Of a DNA stretch of 64,000 nt, positions 37,157 through 45,461 are shown piece by piece. The DNA is taken from the NCBI RefSeq assembly GCF_913777995.1, contig NZ_CAJYVE010000034.1, positions 124,001 through 188,000 on the forward strand, written 5' to 3'. The stretch comes from an uncultured Pseudomonas sp. GTDB lineage: Bacteria > Pseudomonadota > Gammaproteobacteria > Pseudomonadales > Pseudomonadaceae. Each line of letters starts with the position of its first letter. Within the stretch, counting starts at the first letter, position 1. The notes below the pieces were generated by a model. The model was not told the origin of the DNA. It searched no databases and saw only the letters and a list, made by a program, of their open reading frames with translations. The position numbers and the translations under genes were made by a program.

Positions 37157-37864
37157 ATGAATACATCAGGTGATCGACTACGTACCCTCCTGCGCGAGTG
37201 TCATCTCTCCGCAACCGACTTCGCCGCCAACCGCAAGGTCACGCCCCAGCACGTGAACAACTGGTTCAAACGCGGTATTCCTATGGCGCGCCTCGAAGAG
37301 GTCGCCGAACTGCTCAGCGTCACGCCGCGCTGGCTGCGCACCGGCGAAGGCCCCAAGCACCCCAACGATGCCGTGGGCGAGCGCACCTCAGGCCAGGCCT
37401 CGCAGGCCGGCACGGGTGACAACCCGGACGTGGAAATCCAAGTGTTCAAGGAAGCGCAGGACGGCCACAACGCGTTGCAGGAAGTACCGGGCCGCAAGAT
37501 CCGCCTGCCGCGCCAGGTGCTGGAAGAGATGAACATCGAACCGGAAGACGCGATCTGCCTGACCATGAAGGGCAACAGTATGGCCGAGCGCCTGCAGAAC
37601 GGCTCGCTGCTGGGCATCGACCGCCGCACCACCCAAGTCATCGATGGCGAGATGTACGCCCTGGAACACGGCGGCCTGCTGCGCATTCGCTACCTGTATC
37701 GCCTGCCCAACGGCGGCCTGCGCCTGCGCAGCCACAATGGTCATGAGTACCCGGACGAATCCTTCAGCGCCGAACAGATCCACCAGCAATCAATACGTGT
37801 GCTGGGCTGGGTGTTCTGGTGGTCGACCCTCAACCAGCGCAAGACCCCGCCCGTGTTGCGCTGA
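37157..37864 (+). CDS. CI/LexA-like transcriptional repressor with S24 domain
   Basis: 235 residues. N-terminal XRE-type helix-turn-helix (about 8-62, NRKVTPQHVNNWFKRGIPMARLEEVAELL) and a C-terminal S24 peptidase-like domain with Ser141 in MKGNSMAERLQNGSLLGID. The second catalytic residue, normally Lys in the strand VKRL, appears as Arg178 (LLRIRYLYR), so self-cleavage may be lost. There are no phage genes around it, so this is a chromosomal regulator rather than part of a prophage. The perfect operator-like palindrome just upstream suggests autorepression. Confidence 0.85.
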   Translation: MNTSGDRLRTLLRECHLSATDFAANRKVTPQHVNNWFKRGIPMARLEEVAELLSVTPRWLRTGEGPKHPNDAVGERTSGQASQAGTGDNPDVEIQVFKEAQDGHNALQEVPGRKIRLPRQVLEEMNIEPEDAICLTMKGNSMAERLQNGSLLGIDRRTTQVIDGEMYALEHGGLLRIRYLYRLPNGGLRLRSHNGHEYPDESFSAEQIHQQSIRVLGWVFWWSTLNQRKTPPVLR

Positions 37865-38078
37865 ATCGATGGATCCCGGCCTGTTGCAAAGCATTTCAAG
37901 GCTGGGCATCGGCGCTCAATCCCGGTATCCTGTGCGCCACTTCAGGCCGCGACGCCCCGCGCCACGGCCCTCGGCAGGGTCCACACGACCCCGCCGGATT
38001 CCAGACTGGCATTCCTTGCGAATGCACCTTTTGCAGGCGGTTACGGCTTACCAAAAATAAGTCAGAATCGTCGACGAG
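37865..38078 (+). ncRNA. Possible small RNA between the S24 repressor and its terminator
   Basis: A 215-base interval without a plausible gene ends at the strong terminator at 38079-38102. A TATCCT sequence at about 37926-37931 could be a -10, giving a transcript of about 165 bases; the interval is G+C rich and able to fold. It may equally be just the 3' UTR of the repressor mRNA. Confidence 0.25.
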
Positions 38079-38102
38079 AAGCCGGCCACAAGCCGGCTTT
38101 TT
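38079..38102 (+). terminator. Intrinsic terminator
   Basis: AAGCCGGC (38079-38086), loop CACAA, GCCGGCTT (38092-38099) then TTTTT (38098-38102). Strong Rho-independent form. It lies 215 bases behind the repressor stop. Confidence 0.85.
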
Positions 38103-38193
38103 AATTGTCCGAAATTCAGGCTGCAAAGCGCGGTCGAGCCAAGCGACACCTCCAACGAATTGGACAATGACTCACTCCTCGCCTGGTTCAGGC

Positions 38194-38347
38194 CCAATAC
38201 TGTTCGCTCAAGCGGCATGTGACCCGGTGGGAGTGGCTTTAGCCGCGAAAGCGCCAGGAAATTCACTGCATCTGTTGTGAACAGGCGGTCGCTTCGCGGC
38301 TGAAGCCGCTCCTACCGGCCGCAAAGCGCTTAATCGAACTGTATTGG
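38194..38347. repeat. REP pair with boundary repeats (copy 6)
   Basis: Outer arms CCAATACTGTTCG (38194-38206) and CGAACTGTATTGG (38335-38347) match in 12 of 13. Inner REP pair 38227-38315, GTGGGAGTGGCTTTAGCCGC ... GCTCCTAC, with the spacer core TTCACTGCATCTGTTGTGAA. A second boundary-sequence family from that at 18.5 and 35.9 kb, sharing the CCAATACTG end. Confidence 0.8.
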
Positions 38348-38560
38348 GTTGGGGCCACACAAGACGCAGGCGCTGAATAGTTCATATCTGGATTCAGCTA
38401 TAGCGTTTCGAGCCGGACTTATCCTTCGAGCGTCAGACTAGTCAGATCAAATAATGGCGATCAGTGACGCGCTTATCGCTGGCATTACAAATGCGACTCA
38501 AAACGGTAAAGTATTGCCGCCCGCGAATTGGATCCGGGTCTCAACTTTAAGGAGCCGTCT
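38348..38560. promoter_or_regulatory. A/T-rich upstream region of the small lipoprotein
   Basis: No gene. The stretch is A/T rich for this genome and should hold the promoter of the lipoprotein gene (TAAAGTAT at about 38510 is a candidate -10). Confidence 0.35.
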
Positions 38561-38896
38561 TTGAAATACCTCAGCAAAACCATCCTGTCTGCGACCTGTG
38601 CTCTGATCTTGGCCGGCTGCACCGGCACCCCTATGAAAACTCAGCAGTACGAAAGCAATCAATACACCGTCATTGGCCATAGCGAAGCGAAAGCTACCGG
38701 TTTGATGCTATTTGGCCTGATCCCTATTCGTCAGAACGATCGGTTTGTTCGCGCGCAAAACGCTGCGATTCAGGCGAAGGGTGGCGACGCGCTGATTAAT
38801 ACCCAAGTTCAAGAAAAGTGGTTCTGGGCGTGGGTTCTGAACGGCTACACGACGACTGTTTCCGGTGACGTTATCAAGCTGAAAAACGCTCAATAA
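38561..38896 (+). CDS. Small lipoprotein, unknown function
   Basis: 111 residues. I chose the TTG at 38561 because a perfect AAGGAG stands six bases before it and the product then begins with a proper lipoprotein signal (KYLSKTILSATCALILAGC, lipobox LAGC). The mature part is small and beta-rich with aromatic patches (EKWFWAWVLNGYTTTVSGDVIKL). An ATG at 38528 in the same frame lacks such a site. Lower G+C than neighbours. Confidence 0.72.
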   Translation: MKYLSKTILSATCALILAGCTGTPMKTQQYESNQYTVIGHSEAKATGLMLFGLIPIRQNDRFVRAQNAAIQAKGGDALINTQVQEKWFWAWVLNGYTTTVSGDVIKLKNAQ

Positions 38897-39346
38897 CTTA
38901 GCGATCAGAAGCCCGATCCAAGTGGCTGGCACGTACGGTAGAGAACTATCTGCCGGCTACTCGGCAACACTGCGGCTAGGGTTGACGAGTTCGTGTAAGG
39001 CCGTCCTGAACGACGGCCTACATGCGAGTGGTAAAGACTCTAAGCCACGCTTTGTGCAGGCATTTCGATGGACGTGGTGACGCTCTGCGCCACTGGCTCA
39101 GCTTATCGGCCCAGCGATTCCTTGTAGTGCCCAGCCCGCACAATCCTCTAGATCGGGCTACTCGCCCTCCTTACCCATCCCGCCTCTCCTCCCAGCCCGC
39201 ACCTCGCATATCCCCAAAACGAATAAAAAACAAAGAAAAAGATATTTTGAGAAATATCTGACAGCCATCATTCTCAGCGCACCAGACAACTGGAAATCCC
39301 ATTTTCAAACCAGCCTTTGGCGGGTATTTCCAGGTACGTATTGGTC
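38897..39346. promoter_or_regulatory. Intergenic region before tonB with dyads and a Fur-like site
   Basis: A 450-base stretch. AGGCCGTC (38998-39005) and GACGGCCT (39012-39019) form a hairpin that may end the lipoprotein transcript. Nearer to tonB, in an A/T-rich run, GATATTT-TGAG-AAATATC (39241-39258) is a perfect dyad, and ATCATTCTCAG just after it resembles part of a Fur box on the other strand. I see no credible gene; the 79-codon frame at 39022 has non-coding codon use. Confidence 0.4.
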
Positions 39347-40159
39347 ATGAACAGTCTTCGATCCTCCGCGCCTCAGCTAGAGGCCTGGTCGCAGCCGCGC
39401 CGATCAGGCGACGTCCTCGATATCGGCGTTTCGCAACGCCAGGCATTGGGCCTGCAGCGTCTGAGTCCAGTCACCGGCAAGCCCGCGCTGAGCCGCCGTG
39501 AGGCGATACTGCTTGGCGCCTTCGCCCTGGCCCTGCATGTTGGCGCCCTTGCCTGGCTGGCCAGCCGTCCCGAACCGGTGTTGCCCGAGGTGCCGGTGCA
39601 AATCCCACCGATGACCATCGAATTCACCAGCGCCGCGCCGCCCGCCGTGGAGCCACCACCCCCGGTGCCTGCTCCGCCGCCAGTGGTCGAGCCGCCACCA
39701 CCGGTGGTGGACGAGCTGGCGGTCAAACCGCCGCCCAAGCCACAGCCCAAACCCAAACCCAAGCCGCTACCGCCCAAGCAAGAAGCCAAGCCGCAGCCCA
39801 AGCCGGTCGAGGCGCCACCCCCTGCGGCCCCGGCGCCTGCTGCACCGGCGGCGGCCGCGCCACCCGTGCCACCGGTGGAAACCCCGCCCTCGGCCAATGC
39901 CGGCTACCTGAAGAACCCGGCCCCCGAGTACCCGAGCCTGGCCCAGCGCCGTGGCTGGGAGGGCACCGTGCTGTTGCGTGTGCATGTGCAGGCCGACGGC
40001 AAGCCGAGCGATATCCAGATCCAGCGAAGCAGCGGTCGCGACGCGCTGGACAACGCCGCGATCAGCGCGGTCAAGCGCTGGAGCTTCGTACCGGCCAAGC
40101 GGGGTAACGAGGCCATCGCCGGCTGGGTCTCGGTGCCGCTGGAATTTCGCCTGAACTGA
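39347..40159 (+). CDS. tonB: TonB energy-transducing protein
   Basis: About 270 residues. Spans the inner membrane once (REAILLGAFALALHVGALAWLA, after an N-terminal cytosolic stretch), then a long Pro-rich periplasmic linker with repeated PKPKPKP units, then the C-terminal TonB domain (YLKNPAPEYPSLAQRRGWEGTVLLRVHVQADGKPSDIQIQRSSGRDALDNAAISAVKRW). Couples the proton motive force, harvested by ExbB-ExbD, to outer-membrane receptors such as that at 24-2144. The N-terminus is uncertain: the ATG at 39347 is preferred over 39317, but neither has a strong ribosome site. Confidence 0.93.
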   Translation: MNSLRSSAPQLEAWSQPRRSGDVLDIGVSQRQALGLQRLSPVTGKPALSRREAILLGAFALALHVGALAWLASRPEPVLPEVPVQIPPMTIEFTSAAPPAVEPPPPVPAPPPVVEPPPPVVDELAVKPPPKPQPKPKPKPLPPKQEAKPQPKPVEAPPPAAPAPAAPAAAAPPVPPVETPPSANAGYLKNPAPEYPSLAQRRGWEGTVLLRVHVQADGKPSDIQIQRSSGRDALDNAAISAVKRWSFVPAKRGNEAIAGWVSVPLEFRLN

Positions 40160-40215
40160 TTGCCCACAGGGGCGGTGCAGACGCCGCCCCACTGACTGAC
40201 TTCGAGGAACACACC

Positions 40216-40935
40216 ATGAACCTGCTTGCAGACTCGCCCTTCCAATCGGTCGAACACTCCGTCATCTGGCTGCTGATCGGCTTTTCCGTGGTCACCTGGG
40301 GCCTGGCCCTGATCAAGGTCATCCAGTTCACCCGCCAGCGCCATCAGGACCGCCTTTTCCAGAAACGCTTCTGGGCTGCCACCAGCCTCGACAGTGCCGC
40401 CGAACAGAACGCCGAACGAAGCGGCGCCGTGGCCCGAGTGGCCCAGGCCGGTTTCGCGGCCATCCAAGTACAAGGGGGCCAACCCGCTGACCTGGCCCAT
40501 TCGATCAATCATCAGGATCGTCTGGAGCGCTCGTTGCGCCAGCAGATCCAGCGCGAGCGCCGCTCGCTGGAGTCGGGCCTGGCGGTGGTCGCCTCGATCG
40601 GCTCCACCTCGCCCTTCATCGGCCTGTTCGGCACCGTATGGGGCATCATGGAAGCGCTCAAGGGCATCAGCGCCGCCGGCAACGCCAGCCTGGAAACCGT
40701 GGCCGGGCCCATCGGTGCCGCGCTGGTGGCCACCGGCGTGGGAATCGCCGTCGCCGTACCGGCCGTGCTGGTCTACAACTACTTCCTGCGGCGTCTGAAA
40801 CTCAACGCCGCCGACCTCGACGACTTCGCCCACGACTTCTACAGCCTGGCGCAGAAGAGCGCGTTCAAGGTCATCGTCAACCCGCACCCTGGCAAGAGCG
40901 CCAATGCCGCCCACCTGACCAAGGAGGCCGTCTGA
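40216..40935 (+). CDS. exbB: ExbB proton-channel subunit
   Basis: 239 residues, MotA/TolQ/ExbB fold with three membrane helices (about 14-36, 125-150, 170-195). The GSTSPFIGLFGTVWGIMEALKGIS block and the FAIxVP-like AVAVPAVLVYNYF helix are characteristic. Follows tonB at 56 bases, with a GAGGAA site, and precedes exbD by one base. Forms the pentameric channel around an ExbD dimer. Confidence 0.95.
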   Translation: MNLLADSPFQSVEHSVIWLLIGFSVVTWGLALIKVIQFTRQRHQDRLFQKRFWAATSLDSAAEQNAERSGAVARVAQAGFAAIQVQGGQPADLAHSINHQDRLERSLRQQIQRERRSLESGLAVVASIGSTSPFIGLFGTVWGIMEALKGISAAGNASLETVAGPIGAALVATGVGIAVAVPAVLVYNYFLRRLKLNAADLDDFAHDFYSLAQKSAFKVIVNPHPGKSANAAHLTKEAV

Positions 40936-40936
40936 C

Positions 40937-41338
40937 ATGGCCTTCTCGACCCAGGACAACGACGAAGTCCTTTCCGAAATCAACGTCACCCCCCTGGTCG
41001 ACGTGATGCTGGTGCTGCTGGTGGTGTTCATCGTCACCGCGCCGCTGCTGACCAACTCGATCCCGATCAACCTGCCGAAGACCGAGGCCGTCGCCCCGGC
41101 GGACCAGAAAGACCCGCTGGTGGTGAGCATCAACGGCGAGGGCAAGCTGTACATCAACAAAGACGAGATCAAGCCGGACCTGCTGGAAACCCGGCTGAGC
41201 CAGGCCAAGGCCGAAGACGCCGGGCTGCGCGTGCAGCTGCAGGCCGACGACGGCGTCAACTATGGCGAAGTGGCGCGCGCCATGGCGGCCATCGAACGCG
41301 CCGGCATCACCAAGCTGGCGGTGATCACCGCACGCTGA
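40937..41338 (+). CDS. exbD: ExbD subunit
   Basis: 133 residues. One N-terminal helix with the proton-carrying Asp (NVTPLVDVMLVLLVVFIVTAPLLTN; Asp in LVDVMLV) and a periplasmic domain. Completes the tonB-exbB-exbD operon that powers TonB-dependent uptake. Confidence 0.95.
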   Translation: MAFSTQDNDEVLSEINVTPLVDVMLVLLVVFIVTAPLLTNSIPINLPKTEAVAPADQKDPLVVSINGEGKLYINKDEIKPDLLETRLSQAKAEDAGLRVQLQADDGVNYGEVARAMAAIERAGITKLAVITAR

Positions 41339-41395
41339 CGCAGAAGCGGCCGGGTACAGGCTCGGCCCTCTCCCACCCAGAACGAGAATTTAGTC

Positions 41396-41947
41396 ATGTT
41401 GATCGTTGCACTGGCTGGCAGTCCCAGCCTGAAATCCCGCTCGGGCGCCTTGCTCGAACACTCGCGCAAATGGCTTGAACGCCACGGTATCGAGGTGCGC
41501 AGCTACGGCGTACGCGACTTCGACGCCGAAGACCTGCTGCATGCCCGCTTCGACAGTCCACAGATCAAACGCCTGGTCAGCGACATCGCCGCTGCCGATG
41601 GCGTGCTGATCGGCACCCCGGTGTACAAGGCTTCGATCTCCGGGGCGCTGAAGACCCTTCTCGATCTGCTGCCCGAGCGCGCCCTGGAAGGCAAGGTCGT
41701 CCTGCCCCTGGCCACCGGCGGCAGTCTCGCGCACATGCTGGCGGTGGATTACGCACTCAAACCGGTGCTGTCGTTCCTCAAGGCCGAGGAAATCGTCCAC
41801 AGCGTGTTTGCCGAGGAACGCCAGATCGAGCACGGCGACCTCGGGCACCGCCTGGCCGAAGAGCTGCAACAGCGCCTGGAGCACTCGCTGGCGAAGCTGC
41901 GGCGGCGCGTAACCTCGCTGACCCCGGATGTCGCTCTGGCGGTCTGA
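41396..41947 (+). CDS. NAD(P)H-dependent FMN reductase, SsuE/MsuE-like
   Basis: 183 residues, flavodoxin-like NADPH-dependent FMN reductase ([62 protein letters not shown]). It supplies reduced FMN, in the SsuE/MsuE group to alkanesulfonate monooxygenases or a similar two-component oxygenase. No monooxygenase gene is next to it, so the partner is elsewhere or the role is different. Lies 57 bases after exbD and may be a separate transcript. Confidence 0.85.
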   Translation: MLIVALAGSPSLKSRSGALLEHSRKWLERHGIEVRSYGVRDFDAEDLLHARFDSPQIKRLVSDIAAADGVLIGTPVYKASISGALKTLLDLLPERALEGKVVLPLATGGSLAHMLAVDYALKPVLSFLKAEEIVHSVFAEERQIEHGDLGHRLAEELQQRLEHSLAKLRRRVTSLTPDVALAV

Positions 41948-42032
41948 AACACACGGGTATTCGCCGATCGGCGCAGTTGCAGATCCAACAGGCCGGGCGG
42001 CGACTGTGAGCCTTGAGTCGCCGGGCTGGCCG

Positions 42033-42635
42033 TTATCGACGGCTTACAGCCCGCCCGGACTTGCCTGGCAGCATGCGTGTCAGTACCTCATCACCACGCA
42101 CCCAGTGATGGAAAAGCGCCGCGCCCACATGCAGGCCGACAACGCCCCAGGCCACCCATTTGCCGATGAAGTGATGAACAACGTCAATCGGGGCCTCGAA
42201 GGCTTCCCAGCTGAGGCTGAAGCGTCGACTGATGCTGTCGAACAGCGCTGTTTCGTTGAACCCTGGCACGCTGAACAGCCCGAAGCGGGTCGGCGCCCCG
42301 GTGCCCAGGTAGCCGGTCAGCGGCATGATGAGTAAAAGCCCGTAGAGACCCCAATGGGCGACATGGGCCAGACGCTGTTGAAACACGGGGGCCGGTACTT
42401 CGGCCGGTTGCTTTTCCAACAGGCGCCAGACCAGGCGTGGCAAAACCAGAAAGCCCACCAGCAGCCCCAGTGCCCAATGAATGTTAAGGACCGGCAATAA
42501 TGTCGGCATGCTGTCATTCATGAACCAGATGACGTAATAAACAACGAGGTAGCAGCCAATGAAGGCGGCCGCGCTGGTCCAATGGAAGAATTTTGAAATC
42601 AGGCCAAAACCGGTTTTGGTATTACGCCATTGCAT
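42033..42635 (-). CDS. Cytochrome b561
   Basis: 200 residues, four membrane helices with haem-ligand histidines (FHWTSA, LNIHWALGLLVGF, HHFIGKWVAWGVVGLHVGAALFHHW). Di-haem membrane cytochrome that moves electrons between quinol and periplasmic acceptors such as superoxide (CybB-type). Transcribed leftward and alone. Confidence 0.9.
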   Translation of the reverse strand: MQWRNTKTGFGLISKFFHWTSAAAFIGCYLVVYYVIWFMNDSMPTLLPVLNIHWALGLLVGFLVLPRLVWRLLEKQPAEVPAPVFQQRLAHVAHWGLYGLLLIMPLTGYLGTGAPTRFGLFSVPGFNETALFDSISRRFSLSWEAFEAPIDVVHHFIGKWVAWGVVGLHVGAALFHHWVRGDEVLTRMLPGKSGRAVSRR

Positions 42636-42754
42636 GCTTCACCTGTTCTGCTGTGACACAAAAGCAGCCCCGCGGATTATTGGCATTGTTCTGCGCAGGG
42701 CGCGGGTCGACCGTATTCAAACGATCCGTTTCAAACCGCCGTCAGCACGATGAA

Positions 42755-42985
42755 TCAACTGTCGGACTTACGCTTCTCCACGGTCTTCTGCTCAGCGCTG
42801 CGAGACGCGTCTTCCGGCGTCTGCGCCAGCTTTTCCGGCTTGGCCTCGTGCTGCCCCTGAGTGTTGCTGGCCTGCCAGCCACGCTCGTGGAAACGCTGCA
42901 GTGCTGCAGCACCATCGGCAGCTTGCGCAGCATGGGAAACGGCCAGTGCCAGGATCAGGGCGAGGGATTGCGGCAGATACTTCAT
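42755..42985 (-). CDS. Small secreted protein, unknown function
   Basis: 76 residues with a clean signal peptide (about 1-22, ending SHAAQAADG). The mature part is short, hydrophilic and rich in Glu, Lys and Gln. It lies next to the histidine-kinase gene, and a PmrA/QseB-like direct repeat stands 127 bases upstream of its start (43112-43128). It may be a target of that system, in the way other small periplasmic proteins accompany QseBC-like pairs; this is inference. RBS AGGAG in AAAGGACTCCTGCTTG-like context on the complementary strand is not obvious (GAGTCCTTT). Confidence 0.62.
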   Translation of the reverse strand: MKYLPQSLALILALAVSHAAQAADGAAALQRFHERGWQASNTQGQHEAKPEKLAQTPEDASRSAEQKTVEKRKSDS

Positions 42986-43111
42986 AAAGGACTCCTGCTT
43001 GAAATGAGAATGTGCCCGGACCCATCATCGGGTCGTGGGCGATTCATCTTTTGATGAACTCAAGTCAATGCCGAAGCCCGACTTGATTCCAGGCAAGTTT
43101 CAGCAGCTGGA

Positions 43112-43128
43112 ATTAAGTCAGAATTAAC
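43112..43128 (-). promoter_or_regulatory. PmrA/QseB-like box upstream of the small secreted protein
   Basis: On the minus strand GTTAAT-TCTGA-CTTAAT, the direct-repeat form TTAAT-N6-TTAAT (CTTAAT-N5-CTTAAT in PmrA). Lies 127 bases upstream of the ATG at 42985. Confidence 0.6.
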
Positions 43129-43198
43129 GCTTCTCCAATTCTTCTTCGACGCCCGCAGAAAAACCGAAAACTTCACGCCCGTTGAGCGCCATGCAGGC

Positions 43199-44524
43199 TC
43201 ATGACGCTTTTCTGATGGGAACTTCGAGCCGGGCCAGGAAGCCATTCGGCACATTGGAAAAGACCAGCCGACAAGCGCAGCGGCGGATGATCGCATCGAC
43301 GATCGCCAAGCCCAGGCCGCAGCCCTTGCTTCTGGAATTTCGCCAGAAGCGTTCGGACAAATGGACCAGATCCGCGTCCTGCACCCCGTCACCGTAGTCG
43401 CGCACAGCGAATACCAGGTGCCCCTCGTGCAGCGCCACGTCCAGTTCCACCGGGCTGCCCGGTGGGCTGTAGCGCAGCGCATTGTCCAGCAGATTGCGCA
43501 GCGCCACGATGGCCAGCGCCGAAGGCATGGCTGGCCTGAGGTCGCGCGTCGGCTCACTCAATGTCAATTTCACCCGTGACGCCGACGGGTTCTCGGCATC
43601 CTGAATGGCGAAGGTCGCGATCTGCTGGGTCGTGTAATCATTGCCGTCGTCGAACGACAGGCTGCCTTCCACTTTGGCCAGCATGAGCAATTGTTCAAGG
43701 GTGTGCTGCAAGCGGTCAGCACCTTGCTCGGCATGCTGCAGCGCGCGCACCTGAGCTTCACCGCTGCACAAGCCGGCCAATTGCAGATGGGTTTTGACCG
43801 CCGTCAGCGGGGTACGCAGTTCATGCGCCGCGTCGCCGGTAAAGCGCCGCTCGCGCTCGATGGCATTGGCGACCCTGAGCAACAGCTGGTTTTGCGCCTT
43901 CAGCAATGGCTGCAACTCCCGAGGCACCTTGTGGATGTCCAGCGGTTCCACCGAGTCGATCTGCCGAGACTTGAGCGCGTGGCTCATCAGCCTGAGCGGC
44001 TTGAGGCCGTTCTTGATCGCCAGGCTGAGCATGACCAGGCACACGATCAGGGCGATGATGATCGGCAAACCGGCAGACTTCAGCGTGGCCCCGATCAGCG
44101 CATCACGCTCTTGCAGCCGATCCGCCGTGGTGATGCGGTATTGGCCATGCACCGTGGTGTAGGTCCGCCATCGCTCGCCCGCATAGGTCATGTCGGCAAA
44201 GCCTTCGTGGCTCAGGTTGAAGTTGGCGTCGATGGGCAGGTTGGAGCTGGCGATCACATCGCCTTGCAGCGAGCTGACTTCACAGGCGATGAGGTCGTTC
44301 AGCGCCAGGTTGCGAGCAGGCGACGCGGTGCGGCTACGTGCGCCATCGGCGGTCGGCACATGGTCCATCAACCCGGCGACCAGGCGCGCGGAGGCGATCA
44401 GCCGATGATCCAGCAGGCTGCTCAGCTGACCATCGAGCTGCTTGGAGATGCACAAGGCGGTGAACCCCCACATCAGGAAAAACACCGTGCTGAGAATCAG
44501 CGCAAGGCGTGCACGAATACTCAT
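43199..44524 (-). CDS. Sensor histidine kinase, PmrB/QseC-like
   Basis: 441 residues. Two membrane helices (about 8-28 and 153-175) flank a periplasmic sensor of about 120 residues. H-box GDAAHELRTPLTAVKTHLQLA, N-box RNLLDNALRYSP, and G-box GDGVQDADLVHLSERFW and GCGLGLAIVDAI are intact. Overlaps the regulator gene by four bases (ATGA). The signal is not predictable; the small secreted protein next to it could be part of the sensing. Confidence 0.9.
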   Translation of the reverse strand: MSIRARLALILSTVFFLMWGFTALCISKQLDGQLSSLLDHRLIASARLVAGLMDHVPTADGARSRTASPARNLALNDLIACEVSSLQGDVIASSNLPIDANFNLSHEGFADMTYAGERWRTYTTVHGQYRITTADRLQERDALIGATLKSAGLPIIIALIVCLVMLSLAIKNGLKPLRLMSHALKSRQIDSVEPLDIHKVPRELQPLLKAQNQLLLRVANAIERERRFTGDAAHELRTPLTAVKTHLQLAGLCSGEAQVRALQHAEQGADRLQHTLEQLLMLAKVEGSLSFDDGNDYTTQQIATFAIQDAENPSASRVKLTLSEPTRDLRPAMPSALAIVALRNLLDNALRYSPPGSPVELDVALHEGHLVFAVRDYGDGVQDADLVHLSERFWRNSRSKGCGLGLAIVDAIIRRCACRLVFSNVPNGFLARLEVPIRKAS

Positions 44525-45204
44525 GACTGGCGCTCCGCCGTCGCCAGCGGCGGCCCCAGGCGATAGCCGACCCCGCGGATGGTCTCGACGATGTCGTTGC
44601 CCAGCTTGCGACGCAGGTGATGGATGTGCACGTTCAGGGCGTTGCTGCCGACATCGTCGTCGAAACCGTACATGGCATCCTTGATCTGGTCGCCGGAAAG
44701 CACGCGCCCCGGGTTGTTCAACAACGCCAGCAGAAGAGCCTGCTCGCGTCGGGCAAGCTCCACCGGCTGTCCATCCAGTCGGGTATCACGGGAAACCGGA
44801 TCGAAACGCAAGGCGCCGTGCTCGATGACGTTGGCCGCCCGCCCCGCCGCCCGCCTGACCAGGGTATGCAAGCGTGCGGCCAGCTCGCGCAGGTCGAAAG
44901 GTTTGAGCAGGTAATCATCGCCACCGGCCTGAAGGCCCAGCACCCGGTCATTGACACTGTCGCGGGCGGTCAGGATCAGCACCGGCAGGTCATGCCCTTC
45001 GCGGCGCATTCGCGACAGCAGTTGCAGGCCATCCTCATCGGGCAGGCCCAGGTCGAGGATCAGCACATCGAATGCCGTGGTCGTCAGCAACCCCCAGGCC
45101 GCCGCAGCCGTTTCCACATGATCGACGATCAGGCTCTGCAGCCGCAGCCCTTCGGTGATGCCGATCGCGATCAAGGCATCGTCTTCACATAGCAGTACAC
45201 GCAT
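44521..45204 (-). CDS. OmpR-type response regulator, PmrA/QseB-like
   Basis: 227 residues. Receiver domain with phospho-acceptor Asp51 (DVLILDLGLPDEDG), conserved Thr/Lys (LTARDS; LLKPFDL) and a C-terminal winged helix. The ATG (MRVLLCEDDALIAIG) is preceded by GGAATTCAGC; the longer frame to 45261 has no site. First gene of the regulator-kinase operon; a matching box at 45286-45302 suggests it controls itself. Confidence 0.92.
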   Translation of the reverse strand: MRVLLCEDDALIAIGITEGLRLQSLIVDHVETAAAAWGLLTTTAFDVLILDLGLPDEDGLQLLSRMRREGHDLPVLILTARDSVNDRVLGLQAGGDDYLLKPFDLRELAARLHTLVRRAAGRAANVIEHGALRFDPVSRDTRLDGQPVELARREQALLLALLNNPGRVLSGDQIKDAMYGFDDDVGSNALNVHIHHLRRKLGNDIVETIRGVGYRLGPPLATAERQS

Positions 45205-45285
45205 GCTGAATTCCTGGAGCGCTGTCACCGTGGCGAATGCGACGGTAGGTCTAGACGTCAAAAACAGGCAGGGTAGCCGGCGTGG

Positions 45286-45302
45286 ATTAATTGAGCATTA
45301 AC
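45286..45302 (-). promoter_or_regulatory. PmrA/QseB-like box upstream of the response regulator
   Basis: On the minus strand GTTAAT-GCTCA-ATTAAT, the same direct-repeat layout as at 43112-43128. It lies about 82 bases before the ATG at 45204. Confidence 0.6.
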
Positions 45303-45410
45303 AACCGGTGCGCCGAGACGAGGTTGTAGCGAGTCATGCTGACGCGCGCCATACACCTTGCCCACGCCGCCTTGGACCGCAATACATCGACGCGAACGGC
45401 CCTCACCAAA

Positions 45411-45432
45411 CAGCCGGCTGGGAAGCCGGCTG
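45411..45432 (-). terminator. Hairpin after the binding-protein gene
   Basis: Perfect 9-base arms CAGCCGGCT (45411-45419) and AGCCGGCTG (45424-45432), loop GGGA. On the minus strand followed by TTTGG, 30 bases after the stop at 45462. A weak intrinsic terminator. Confidence 0.6.
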
Positions 45433-45461
45433 CTGGGAGGTCACAGAGGGCGCGCTGACGG

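Noticed and set aside
37157..37864. Prophage marker, because of the CI-like repressor
   Set aside because: No integrase, structural, lysis or other phage genes within the window; ppa on one side and a chromosomal lipoprotein on the other.
39022..39261. 79-codon open frame before tonB
   Set aside because: A/T-rich, poor codon use, no ribosome site and no similarity; more likely intergenic.
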